Below are positions 11,026-22,578 of a stretch of 64,000 nt of DNA, in pieces; position 1 is the first letter of the stretch, and each line of letters begins with the position of its first letter. Origin of the DNA: Mucor racemosus. Lineage: Eukaryota > Mucoromycota > Mucoromycetes > Mucorales > Mucoraceae. The position numbers and the translations under genes are program-made. The stretch spans positions 930,001-994,000 of the forward strand of contig JAPEHQ010000010.1 in NCBI GenBank assembly GCA_027405735.1, written 5' to 3'. The notes beneath the pieces are model-generated. The model saw nothing but the letters and a program-made list of their open reading frames with translations. It was not told where the DNA came from and made no database searches.

Positions 11026-11687
11026 AACGCTTATCAATTGATTATTTATAATATAGAAAAGGTTTTTCGCATTCTTTCATATTTTTGGTAAATCTTATAC
11101 AGCAAATTTTAAGAATCTTTTACTCATAATCTAGCAAACAGTTTAATTCACTTTTAGGTTATAGTAAATTGAAAATTATTTGTAAATAATGTACACAATT
11201 CTTTATTTACATATTCGTATATATGTATTTTTTAAGTCTTTACTAAAACTATTACATCTCAAACTCTCGTTTCCAGGTATGGGTATAGTGCCAATAATTT
11301 AGTGCTGTTGGTCAACATGAATCAAGGGAAAGTGGCATTGAAAATGGGGAAGCTGGGTAGGTGAGCCTCGAATACTGACATAGGGAATTTGGATTACATT
11401 CAATGCGGAATTGCTTACAGGCGCGAATTGAACCTAACATCCGTAAATGGGATATAGTTGATCAATATTTTTCCTGCGCTCATAAGAAATAGTTTGTGTT
11501 CACCACAAATTTTGCATTGATCTTGTACCTGGTTTCACAATGTATCATAATAATGTTGTGGTACTGGTTTCTGAAAAATCGTTTTATTGAATTTAAATGC
11601 TTAAAGGAGTATATGTTATGTACAAATGCTTTTATATTTCAAAGAAAACTTTGAATATCATACAAAGGAAAGGATTATAGAATTAAA
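11026..11687. other. Intergenic between repeat B1 and the ammonium transporter 3' end
   Basis: AT-rich, no supported gene. The 3' UTR of the ammonium transporter lies at the right end. Confidence 0.4.
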
Positions 11688-13214
11688 TTATGAATTATTC
11701 AGTGCGTGAGGGGAACGAGGTTCATGATGATGAGATCCAGGATCACTCAATACTCTTTCAATGCTTGTCATACCTTGCGATATTGAAGCATTATTGACAC
11801 TTCTCATTTCTTCAGCAACAACTTTTTGTTTACCAGTACGAGCATCAATACCAATAACTTTGTTTACTTGATAATACGCGAGCTCGCCAATTTCAGCAAC
11901 ATCAAGGCCATCGATTTCTACTTGATGATCAACACGAAGCGAAAGACCAGGAATACGATTCATGATATACAAGATAATATAAGTTACGAAAAAAGACCAT
12001 GCTGCACCAGCAGTAGCTTCAGCCAATTGATAAGGTACTTGGATCCAATTTTGGTTCATCCAACCGCCAGGAATATCAGTTGTACCATCAAGCCCAGCAA
12101 TATAAGATTCAGTAAAGATACCAGTCAAGATGGAGCCAATGTATCCGCCTACACCATGGACTGCAAATACATCCATGCTGTCATCGTAACTCATGCGATG
12201 CTTCATGTGTACAGCAAAATTACAAAAACAAGAACCCAAGAATCCCACAGCAACAGCTGGTGCAGGGCCAATGTAGCCTGAACCTGGCGTAATAGCTACC
12301 AAACCAGCGACAGCACCAGAACAAAAACCAAGAGCGGAGAATTTGCGATGAATACGATAATCAATACACATCCAAGTAATAGCGCCAACAGAAGCAGACA
12401 AATTAGTAACTAAACAAGCCATAGCAGCGCGAGTATTTCCTGCAAGAGCAGAACCACCATTAAAACCAAACCAGCCAAACCATAAAAGAGCTGTACCAAG
12501 CACTACATTAGACATATTGTGAGGTTTGAAATCTTCACCAGCATGACGTTTTCCAAGAATAATAGCATATGCTAAACTACTGAAACCACTAGTAATGTGG
12601 ACAGGAGTACCACCAGCGAAATCTAAAGCACCTAATTTAGCACTCCAACCATTAGCGCCCCAAGCCCAATAAGCAACAAAATCATAGACTAGTGTTGACC
12701 AGATAAAGATAAAGATAATCATGGGTAATAATCTTCCTCGCTCAGCTGCAGAACCGATAGCTAACGCAGGGGTTAATGCGGCAAACATGCCTTGAAATGC
12801 ACAAAAGACAATGTCTGGAATATTGGCACTTGCTATGGATGGTTCGCCTAAAACTCCTCGAAGAAACGCATTATCAAGGTTTCCAATAAATGGTGAAGTA
12901 GCTGTTTTTGAAAATGTCAGGCTAAATCCCCAGATAAACCACTATATTTGTAGATTTGATATTATTAGTTTTTTAGTTCTCGGGAAGATATGTTAGTTTT
13001 TGAAGTGTACCTGTACAGATGCAACGACCAGTGATAGCATTGAGCAAACTATTAAAGATAATGCATTTTTCTCTCGAGCCATGCCTGAATAAAAATAGCC
13101 AATGCCAGGAATCATTAGCCAAACTAAGGCCATGCTAAATATTGTAAAGCCAATGTTGCCAGCATCATACGTTGTTATTTGTGTTAGATCAGTTTGCGTT
13201 GTATTAGATTCCAT
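11688..13214 (-). CDS. Ammonium transporter, AMT/MEP family
   Basis: Exons 13214-13011 and 12941-11688 (69-nt intron) give 485 aa, the normal length for fungal Mep/Amt permeases. These carry ammonium across the plasma membrane and work as trimers. The N-terminus has GYFYSGMAREKNALS; exon 2 begins WFIWGFSLTFS. The AMT signature region DFAGGTPVHITSGFSSLAYA supplies the first pore histidine and DVFAVHGVGGYIGSILTGIF the second, so the twin-His pore is intact. Eleven hydrophobic spans are expected and compatible with the sequence. The C-terminal cytosolic tail (from about residue 420) contains the conserved Y-x-VD-like regulatory stretch and ends in a Ser/His-rich segment. GATA motifs upstream fit nitrogen regulation. 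It could be a high- or low-affinity type; sequence alone does not decide. Confidence 0.95.
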
Positions 13215-13326
13215 TTAGGTATAATTAAGTTTATTATATGTATGTTTAAATAGTGAAAAGCTAGATCAAGAAAATGTCAAATGTGGAATTGAATTTGCAT
13301 TGATTTATATACCTTTTCCTCTTTTC

Positions 13327-13392
13327 TTATCAATACCCAACCGGAGTTTAATGATTTATCTTTATCATCAAATGCCCATATTTGACTTATCT
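13327..13392 (-). promoter_or_regulatory. Cluster of GATA-factor motifs upstream of the ammonium transporter
   Basis: Within 180 bp of the transporter start codon the minus strand reads TGATAA (13332-13327), AGATAA (13361-13356), TGATAA (13367-13362) and AGATAA (13392-13387). These match the WGATAR-type site of fungal nitrogen GATA activators (AreA/Nit2 type), which control ammonium permeases in other fungi. Such hexamers also occur by chance in AT-rich DNA, so their role is inferred from clustering and position. Confidence 0.4.
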
Positions 13393-14453
13393 TGAATCCC
13401 GAGGAAGAGAAAAGATCAATAGAATAAATAGAACTACAAAAAAATATCTCGGTTTTCTTTTATTGGTAGTTTCAATTCATCATGCTCAAGTTATGCATCA
13501 TTCACACAACTCTATATTATAGTATAACTTGTATACATAGAGGATAAAGTCCAATCTGCATATTCGAGGCAATTGATGTGAATATCGTTTCTTGGATGGT
13601 TTAATAGCCCCTCCCCCTTCTCCCACCACGCTAGATAGACTATCAATAGTTTCCAAAGAGCTTTTTCTTTATCTCAGACTACAAGTCTGTAGACAAGAGA
13701 AATGATAGAACATGACCTTTCCGCCAATTTTCTTCCGATGTCTTTATTCTCTTTTGCTATGAATTGTTATCATAGCAAACAAGCCCTACTTTAAAACCTT
13801 AAAATTAAATTTGAGCGTTTGACAGACCACCGTGAATAAGCTTTTATCATGTCTATTTGATTAGTTTGATCAAATTATATATATATATATATATATCAAT
13901 CTTTTTTAATTGGCTGTGTGCGATGTTTGAGATACTACATTTTAATTGAATATCTTTTATTTGGTGAATCATATGAATTTGATCTAGCCCCCTCTTTTCT
14001 TTAGCTCAGAATGTAAGGAATGTCTGAGGTATTTGAGACTCTAAACTATCTACATCTATCGTAAACGACTGTCATCATGTACATCCAAGTTCATGCATAA
14101 TGCATTATACAAGTAAACTTTGTTGATGATTTAGTGAAAGCATATAACTATAGTATAAAGGACGATCCTGCAGCTTGTGAGCTGCATTAATGTCAACTGT
14201 GTTTGTGAATAAGGATTTCTTTTCATGCTATTTCTCAAGGTATACAATTAAATCAATAGTTGCTTATGTATTTAGTATTGGCCTCAAGTCATCGCATGTT
14301 AATTTATTAGTGCTTGATTGTCATGTATTTATAGGAGATATTTATGGATTTAAAGGAATCAGCAGCCAAGCGTAAGAAATTACAAAATGTCAACACAAAA
14401 CTAGTTTTACTATACATTATAATTTATTATTTCCTTGATATATTCTATTAATT
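13393..14453. other. Intergenic with (AT)n run and a small hairpin
   Basis: No gene seen. A TA dinucleotide run lies at about 13876-13896. A perfect 6-bp stem with a TGTG loop (GCAGCT/AGCTGC) lies near 14169-14185. The right end is the 3' flank of the TRAP1 gene. Confidence 0.45.
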
Positions 14454-16856
14454 TTAAGCTTTGACCTTCTTGTCTTGTTCTACAGTATTCACAGTAATTT
14501 CAAGCAATTTGTTTAATCTAGTAATCATGGATCTTGGGTCATCCAAGACACCAGCAGCACATAATGCGTTATCATAGACTTGTTCTGTCACCAATTTGGC
14601 TAAATCAGGGTTTTGATTACGAATATTGAACAAACCTTTCATGACAGGATGGTCAGGATTGATTTCCAATACAGTAGGTGTTGATGGACTTTCTTCCATA
14701 CGAGCAGAACCTTGCATCATTTGCATCATTTTTCTCATTGCAGGACTTTCATGTTCAAGCACTAAATATCAATTAGTGATATAATTTTTTTACAAAATGT
14801 CAAAAACAACTTACCGATAGCGGGGAAGCTAGCAAGTCTACGAGAAACATCTACGCCCTTAACAACTTCATCACCCAAAGTAGTTTCAATCCATTTAGCA
14901 AGATCCTTGGCATCACTATCAGTCAATGCATGACCTTCTGTATCACGATCTTGTTGCAAAAGAGGATCAGAAGCAGCTTCTGGAGAATCAGCAGAAATAA
15001 GATCATAACCTTGGAATTCCTTCAAATGATTAACGACAAATTCATCTACAGTTTCATAAAGATACAATAATTCAACGCCATTCTTCTTGAACATTTCAGT
15101 GTAAGGACTTTCTTCAGCATATTTACGCTTAGGAGTCAGGAGATAATAAATACGCTTTTGTCCATCTTTGCTACGCTTAGCATAATCTTCAAGACTGATC
15201 ATGCTACCATTTGTAGATTTGGAGCTTTCGAATCTTAAAAGTTTACCAATCTCACGCTTATGCATAGCATCAGTACAGGCACCTTCCTTGATGAATTGTC
15301 CATAATCCATAAAGAATTCATCGTATTTCTTGGGATCCTTCTTGGCTTCAGCATCAAGCCATTTTAACACCTTGGAGGTCATTACCATACGAAGACGAGA
15401 CAAGATGTTATCTTGTAACAGCTCACGAGAAACATTCAATGGAATGTCCTCAGAATCGACAACACCCTTAATGAAACGCAAATAATGAGGCAAAATGCCA
15501 GCAGATTCAGGTTGAATCAAAACTTTTCTGCTGTAAAGAGAGACGCCAGGCTTGGTTTGTTCACCTAATAATTCCATATGTTTTTCAGGAATATACAAAA
15601 CAGAAGAAATGGAAAGAGGTGAATCAGTCTTGAAATGCAAAGTGTATTGAGGATCATCCCAAGCATTGGCAATGAAACGGTAAAATTGTTGATGTTGTTC
15701 AGGGGTAACACTGTTACGATCCTTTGTCCATAAAGCTTCAACAGTATTTACTTCCTTTCCATTCAAATAAATGGGGAAACCAACAAAGTTGGAATACCTT
15801 TTGATAATGGAATCCACCTCAAGCTCGGAAGAGTATGATTTGGAATCTTCGCGAAGCTCAATGACAATCTTGGTACCAACAGCTACATTATCAGCTTCGG
15901 CGACAGAGTAAGATCCTTGACCGTCAGTAGTCCAACAATAACCTTTTGACCCAGGGAAAGCAGACTTTGTGTATACTTTGATCTTATTTCCAACCATAAA
16001 CTAAAAATAATGCATTGATATTTTGCAAATTGTTTACAACAAATCCCACTTACGGTTGAGTAAAAACCAACACCAAATTGACCGATAATATTCTCTTTGG
16101 TCCCATTAGATCCATCCTTTTCCATCTTTTCTAAAAATTTCTTTGATCCTGAACTAGCAATTGTACCGAGATTTGCGTTCAATTCCTCCAATGTCATACC
16201 AATACCAAAATCTTGGATAATAAATTGATTCTTTTCTCTGTTCAATTCGATACGAATTTCGAGGGGCTTTCCGCTATCGACATCAGATTCAACTGTTTGT
16301 GTTTGACGAAGTTTTTCAAGTGCATCAGCAGCATTGGAAATGAGTTCACTATGTATTGAAATGTTTAATTGCGAATGAAAATTGATCTCATAATTCAAAT
16401 CTCTTTACCGAACAAAAATTTCTTTCTCGGAATAAAGTGAGTTTGCAACAATATCCAAAAGACGTTTAGTCTCGGTCTTGAATTCATGGACTTGTTCCTC
16501 TCCTGTTACAACCTCATCATCGGAAGTGGCAGTGTGCTATTTTGGAATTTGGATTAAATTTCGAACTAATTGATATTTTTTTTTTTTTTTTACATACCTC
16601 TCCAACATCTGTTGTGTAAGCTCTAGTCCATAAATAATTTCCAGCAGTGTATGCAGTACTAGCAGCAGCAGTACGAGCAACATTGGGAGAAGACTAGATG
16701 AAATATAGGGTTAAATTAGACTATCATTTTGACAGGGTGCAATGTATAAATCTGAATTATAGTCTTTACCAAAAGAGTCTTTAATTGATTTGTGGTTGAT
16801 TTACGAGTAGCAGCCTTGATTAAGGGCACTGTTGAGCGAAGCAAAGGTTTGAACAT
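14454..16856 (-). CDS. TRAP1: Mitochondrial Hsp90 chaperone, TRAP1 type
   Basis: Six exons: 16856-16770, 16693-16598, 16536-16409, 16348-16054, 16000-14815 and 14761-14454. All junctions are GT...AG and the total is 700 codons (699 aa), close to human TRAP1. The first about 60 residues are rich in R, K, S and T and poor in acidic residues, as in a matrix-targeting presequence. The GHKL ATPase domain has [14 protein letters not shown] (built across intron 3), IQDFGIGMT and [10 protein letters not shown]. The middle domain has [10 protein letters not shown] with the catalytic arginine. There is no MEEVD tail and no charged linker, which excludes cytosolic Hsp90. TRAP1 is absent from baker's yeast but kept in many early-diverging fungi. 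It is divergent from the small gene at 17036 (179 bp apart). Confidence 0.95.
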
Positions 16857-17035
16857 GTTTGAATAAAAGAGTAGAAACAAGAAAAAACTTGAAATAACCT
16901 TTTTGGTTACTAGGGGATAGCCATGACAATATTAAAACTCCAATAAACTGTAAACCAAATGAACTTTTGACTCGAAACGTCCGGGGGTTGATTACTTTCT
17001 CTTTTTCATAACCATATCAAAAAACCAAAAAAATA
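16857..17035. promoter_or_regulatory. Shared divergent promoter, TRAP1 / 90-aa protein
   Basis: Only 179 bp lie between the two start codons, so the pair must share regulatory DNA. The segment contains ACGTCCGGGG (16977-16986), an unusual GC block in this AT-rich region and a possible factor site. Confidence 0.4.
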
Positions 17036-17308
17036 ATGGCTGCTACAAATCACTCTGCTGGAAAGATCATTAAGCATTTGATTGCAAAAAATGGACCCAT
17101 GACAACACAAAAATTATTTGAATTTGTACCAACATATCCTCAACAATTTGTATCCAAAACACATTTAAAGCAAAAAATTTTAAAATCACTTGAAGGTGAA
17201 GGTGTTCTCTTTAAACAAGTTCATCGTGAAACTACAGCAAGCAAGCCTAATTGGCAATGGCAATTCAGAAATGCAGAGAATATTGAAAAGTACAAGAATG
17301 CATTGTAA
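17036..17308 (+). CDS. Small basic protein, winged-helix-like, function unknown
   Basis: A 90-aa single-exon protein not firmly assigned to a family. The N-terminus (GKIIKHLIAKNGPMTTQKLF) and the middle (KTHLKQKILKSLEGEGVLFK) alternate helices and turns in a way that resembles a winged helix, ending in a Trp-containing NWQWQFRN block and a charged helix. It is basic overall with a possible short amphipathic N-terminus. Divergent pairing with mitochondrial TRAP1 makes a mitochondrial (perhaps ribosome-associated) role conceivable, but this is inference from neighbourhood only. The ATG lies directly after an A-rich leader, and the stop is followed by an AT-rich 3' flank. Confidence 0.7.
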   Translation: MAATNHSAGKIIKHLIAKNGPMTTQKLFEFVPTYPQQFVSKTHLKQKILKSLEGEGVLFKQVHRETTASKPNWQWQFRNAENIEKYKNAL

Positions 17309-17455
17309 ATAATTTTATATACACATACAACAAGAAATAAAGAAAAATTAGATTTTTTTTAAGAAAAAAATGACCAGGGTTTTTCTAATAGAATGAATAG
17401 TAATAATAAAAAAAAGAGATAGATATTTTATAGCATGTACAAAAGAGTTATATAT

Positions 17456-19252
17456 TTAAAGAAGTTGGATATTACAGCTTACACCATAATGATCTGTCAA
17501 AAAACATTAGTATTGATATTACCAAAAAATTGCGAAATTTTACCTGAAATTTGAGTAAATTGTGTATCTTGTCGTTCCTTTTCAGTCATTAAATCGTTTT
17601 CTTTGACCCAAAATTTTTCAACTCTGGGAGATTCAAGTTGAATAATGTTCGAGTTACGATCAGACCAAAAGATACGATCAATACTTTGAACTGTCATTAA
17701 TTGATCCCAATTTGTTAGTACAGTTTCTGCTGGAATCAATTGGCCTTCATCATCTGTGGTATAATCACCGAATGTAACAGGATGATATCCATATTTGGCA
17801 TAAACAACATCTTTTAAGTCGTCCATTTTCCAAGGATGATCGAACCAGCGTTCATCTGAACCAGGACGTTTGATTACACCTGTACCACGAATTACATCAA
17901 CCATCTTTGTATATTCGGGTGAACTCTCTTTAGAAGGTACTGTGATAGGTGTATCTTTAGGATGTACAGCAGCATCTACATTCAAGTCGCCGACAACCAT
18001 AATGGGTTCATTGTCATCTTTGGCTGTGTCGTATACAAAATTATGCAAAAGAGAAAATTGTGATAAACGAATTGCAGTGTCATCTTCGTTAATAATGTTG
18101 TTTAAATCATAAGATGCTTGAGTATGTGTTGTATACAAATGCATTTTACGAGTAGCATTTAATTCTATAAGAGCATGGAGAGCACCTTTAATTGAAAGCC
18201 TAATCACAACAAGACTTTAGCAGGTGGAATTATTGGAATTAGGCACAAACTTACCAATCACTGTGCTGACCTCTAGGATATTCAATTATATTTGACTTTT
18301 TGATAGGGAATCTAGATATCATCAAAAGACCACCATCAACACCAATATTCCATGGATATTTACGAGGTGATTCAATGTGATAATTATAACCCATTAATCT
18401 AGCGGTTGTAATTAATTTGTCCTTTCTTCTAGTAGCAAATGCAAATGATTCTTGAAATGTAATTACATCATAATCCGGTAAAATATACTTTTCAATATAA
18501 GCAAGGCGATCATCTTTATAGTCAGACCAATTATTCTTGATAAGAGGTGGACGCATAAATATATTCAATGTCAAGAAACGTGCAGTGGAATTAGTTGACT
18601 TGTCAGGAAATACAGGGTCAGGATAACTCGTTGGTTGAAAATATACAGAACAGAATAACAGAAAACTAAACAGAGCCAAAGAGAAAAAGGAAACCAAAAT
18701 GAGCACAAGCCTATGCTGAGCTAAAAATGAAGGAAGAACAAAACGAGGGCAATCGGGTAAACGATCTGTAATTGCAAAATAATAATATGACCAACAGGAG
18801 ACCGAATTCGTTGATGATATACTACTTGTACTAGAATCTGTTCTCCTGTGTCTTCTTAAACTAAAAATTGACCTACCACTACTACTACTATTGTTATGGA
18901 TTGTCGGTAAATAAATAGCCTGGTGTGTATTCCATCTGGGAATTTTGCGTAACCAATTGAATGCTCTTCCAAATACTGTCTTTGCAGGTGGATATAATTC
19001 ATAAGGTGGTGGATTAGATGATGTACTAACTACACTGGCTTCATAGGAGTTTTGTGATTGAAGTCTTGCTCTATGAGGCTGATCATCTTCTCCTTCGGAT
19101 TGTGCAGGTCTTTCTTCTTGTTCTTCTTGGTCTTCAGTATCATGATAAGGTTCATTTGGCATAGGTACATCTATAACTTCTTCTTCACTATGATTGAGTG
19201 ATGGTCTCCTACCATCATTATCAACAACAGGTACCGCTGGAACAGAACTCAT
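17456..19252 (-). CDS. ISC1: Neutral sphingomyelinase / ISC1-like phospholipase C
   Basis: Three exons: 19252-18255, 18199-17544 and a 38-nt last exon 17493-17456. They total 563 aa. The last exon is easily missed, because reading through its intron gives a false stop at 17497. With it the protein ends in SDHYGV plus six residues, restoring the catalytic histidine motif of the family. The N-terminal about 170 residues are acidic, then Ser/Pro-rich. One hydrophobic helix (about 183-206) is a predicted membrane anchor. The endonuclease/exonuclease/phosphatase-fold domain follows, with TLNIFMRP, ITFQES (metal-binding Glu), HSDWLSIKG (built across intron 1) and GDLNVDA (metal/catalytic). ISC1 enzymes cleave inositol phosphosphingolipids to ceramides. 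The membrane anchor here is N-terminal to the catalytic domain, whereas yeast Isc1 has C-terminal helices. Confidence 0.9.
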
Positions 19253-20910
19253 AACTTTTTCTTTTATGTATAAGAAGGAAAAAGGAAAACCAAAAGGACA
19301 TTTCAGCCAAGATTAAGCCCTTTTTATTAAAACGCCGGGTCGAGATGTCACTTGAAATAAGAAACATTCCAAATGCGTTTAGTCGTATTGCTTATCCCTT
19401 TAATTTTACTGGATATCTCTGTGGCTGCAAGAAAAACTCAGGGCCATATTTATGCGAATGAAATGAAGAAAGAATTAAAAAGTTGAATCCAATAGTGGTT
19501 TTTTCGGTTAAATTTCAATAAAAGATAACATATACAATCAAGTTTCTTATAAAACTATTAGATGTATAAGCATAATTGTAAATATATTCCGAATTTGTGA
19601 TAAAATGTTTTGACATTTGCTGCATTCGTAGCCACATTTTCAGATACCCGTCAGAAATAAATCTTCAGTTATATCGTTTTGACGCCATATTTTATAAAAT
19701 AAAAAATCTAGACATGTATATTAGAAGCTTATATTTAACTAAACATATCATGCTTACGTATTATAGTAGCAATATTAGGAATGGAAACTCTTTGAAAGCA
19801 AATTTACTGCCAAATTTCGAGGACAGTTGAAGTTCCGCTGTCCTTGTTGTAGCTGTTGTAGATAGCCGCAATCCCATGATTTTTGAATTTTTGGAAACTA
19901 ATCAATTAAATATTGTAGCAAGAATTATATACTATGAAGAAAATTGTGTAAATTGAGCATAAATCAGTAAGTAACGCTAGCAAAGCCTCGGCTATGTATC
20001 TAATACCGTGTATTTTAAAAGACAAAATTTACGTTAAATACGAATCAAGATACGGTACAAGAATTAAATTAATCAGTTTAATAAATATCATTTAAACAGA
20101 ACTTAATATAAAAGTGCTTGCGATGCCATAAAGATCGTTTTTACAAATACTACTCGTTTTAGCGATTTTGAGCGACATGGCATTGCATAATATTTGTCTA
20201 ATCAGTGCATGTTTTTAGAGATTAAATGGTGTTTCCTTACAATAATCACAGATACAACAGCTTTATATTTTAATTAAAGCTAGCTGTAGGTTTACTGTTA
20301 TTGAACAACCATATTGAAAGCATTGAATTCTATACTATCGTAATAAATGTTTTAACAATTTAGGTGTTACCTGAATAATACTGGAGTTTTAATATTGCAG
20401 GATATATGGTTTTCTGAAACAATAATCATTGATTTTATTCCCATTTGTCGCTTTTATGACATATGTTACATGACCAACAATCAGAACTTGAGGTGTTTTT
20501 GATTACTGCAGTTTGTCATAGTTCAGTTTATTCGAGTTGCTTATTCAGTGTGCCCACACATGTGTATAAAACCAATGATTGTTTGGGAAATGGGCTAAGA
20601 AACAAAATACGACAAAACTGGTTAACATTACATTCATATAGATGGAAAAGTCCAAGTTTGATGTAATACAATATGTACATAGCACAATGAAATGCTATTC
20701 ATTCTAAAAACCTCTAAAAAAAGCTATTCATCATAAATGTATATCTTTTTTATTTTTAGAATAAACAATATATCATAATAGCTATATAGATAACTCTACA
20801 TTGGAACAGTTAATCTCTCAGCCCATTTAATATAAACAAAATTGTCTATATAAACATTCTTATATTTCCTTTTTTCTTTCTTTCTCTGTAGTTTCTTTCT
20901 CTCTTTTTTT
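19253..20910. other. Intergenic, AT-rich
   Basis: No supported gene in about 1.65 kb. The left end is the promoter of the ISC1-like gene. The right end (about 20858-20910) is a CT/T-rich leader before the next ATG. Short frames at 19597-19830 and 20463-20666 lack features. Confidence 0.45.
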
Positions 20911-22186
20911 ATGGATTCATTTTTACTTGACGACAACGTATTATATTTGGCAGAAAATTGTGTTAGATCATTTACAACTCCAGCATTTATTCCAGCTATT
21001 GTGTTCAGGTACGAATCAATATACATATATTGACAACAATTATAAGCATATACCAACATGAATGCATTGACTGTATATAGTGCTAGTTCTGGCTTTTTAG
21101 CTGTTGCTTTTTACGAAAAGTTTGTTAGAAAAAGCTATTTTTTGCCTTATCTCTATTTTGGGAACACTGCATGTATGATTAAAAATTGATGACCGTGATT
21201 GAAAAATAGAATTAACCTTGATAAATTAGTATTATACGCAGTTGCTCATATATTTCTCATTATATTTGTATCTGAAGATAACGTTGTTGAAGAACAATTA
21301 GAAGAAGAAGATCTTGAAGATGTTGATTTGACACATGAATTTGCTTTATATGCTTCTCTTATCATTGCATCGCTTGGTTCATTTTTCATCAATCTAGGTT
21401 CTTTTCGATTACTTGAAATTTGGGTTCGCCGAGGACAACGTAAAAATACACACCTTGCTTCCTATTACCTTACAGTAATAGCAATAATCCTTTCAATGGT
21501 ACCTGTTATATTTTCTATCGCTGGTGATGCCGTTTTGATTCATGAATCATCGCAGGAGCATGAGATGTCTAAACAAGTCAGAGTGGCATTAATCTTGAAG
21601 CTGATGGGCGCAATATGCAATATTGTGCTGGTATTACTGTACATTGTTTTATGCATTTGCTACGCTTGGTCTGCGTACATATCTAATACTTACGAAAAAG
21701 CTATGAGCAGAAAAATGTCACAAACAGCACCCATGCCATCAAAATCTACTGTAGTAGATCAAACATTTAACCGAGTCGTGAGTTTATTATTGATTCTTGG
21801 GATCTTGGTTTTACTGCGGTTTGCATACGACCTTTATATAGTAGTTGTCATCATCAATCTGGGACCTATTTGGGATCTGTATACTTACTTGGTTTTGGTT
21901 GTGGCTGATGGGTTGATTTTGCTAATTGTAACTTATTCTTCAAGTTTAACACTTGTTAGCGAACCAATTGTGGTAATGTATACAAGCTTTTGAATATTTT
22001 GAGGATATAACATTGATAAGTATAAAGTTTGCAAAGATGCGACAGAGATCGTTTAGGAATTACTATTACTCTAAAGAGGAAGTAGTAGATGGTTCGAATT
22101 TATCCTTAAGGCCACAAGATCAGCGAGAAGTGATTCCACTTTCCCGTTCACCAATAACTTTGGAAGAAGAATACCCTAATAGATAG
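20911..22186 (+). CDS. Polytopic membrane protein, about seven TM segments, family unknown
   Basis: Four exons: 20911-21008, 21081-21172, 21230-21972 and 22028-22186 (introns 72, 57 and 55 nt). They total 363 aa, with phases matching at each junction. Exon 1 begins MDSFLLDDNVLYLAENCVRS; exon 2 encodes FYEKFVRKSYFLPYLYFGNT; exon 3 carries most hydrophobic helices. An acidic run (EEQLEEEDLEDVD) separates the second and third helices. The last exon is a soluble tail rich in R, Q, S and E, giving a cytosolic C-terminus by the positive-inside rule. The fold is reminiscent of fungal seven-helix receptors or transporters, but no diagnostic motif is seen, so no function is given. The first and last exons are too short to stand out as frames, so reading exon 3 alone would truncate the protein. 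Confidence 0.75.
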
Positions 22187-22538
22187 TGATTCTTATTATG
22201 TAACATTTTGCTGTAATATAAACTCCCTTAATTATACCAGAAAAATTTATGTAGAACATTATAAATATTAATAAATTAAAGTTGCATGAATCAGAAGCAT
22301 TCGCGCTTGTATAATATCACATTTATAATATAAGGTTATTAAATCTTTTTTCTACCAGCGGTTGCCAATATAATACAATATGTAAAACTGGAGCAAATCA
22401 ACAAATAAATATATGTTTCTACTATTATTTTATTATTATTGGCTACCTCATAGTACAATTTGTTTATATCATACAGTTTTTTTGGTATTCTTTACATACA
22501 GTATACATTTGTCAAAATTAGTGTTGGAAAACTTTGCT

Positions 22539-22578
<40 letters not shown>

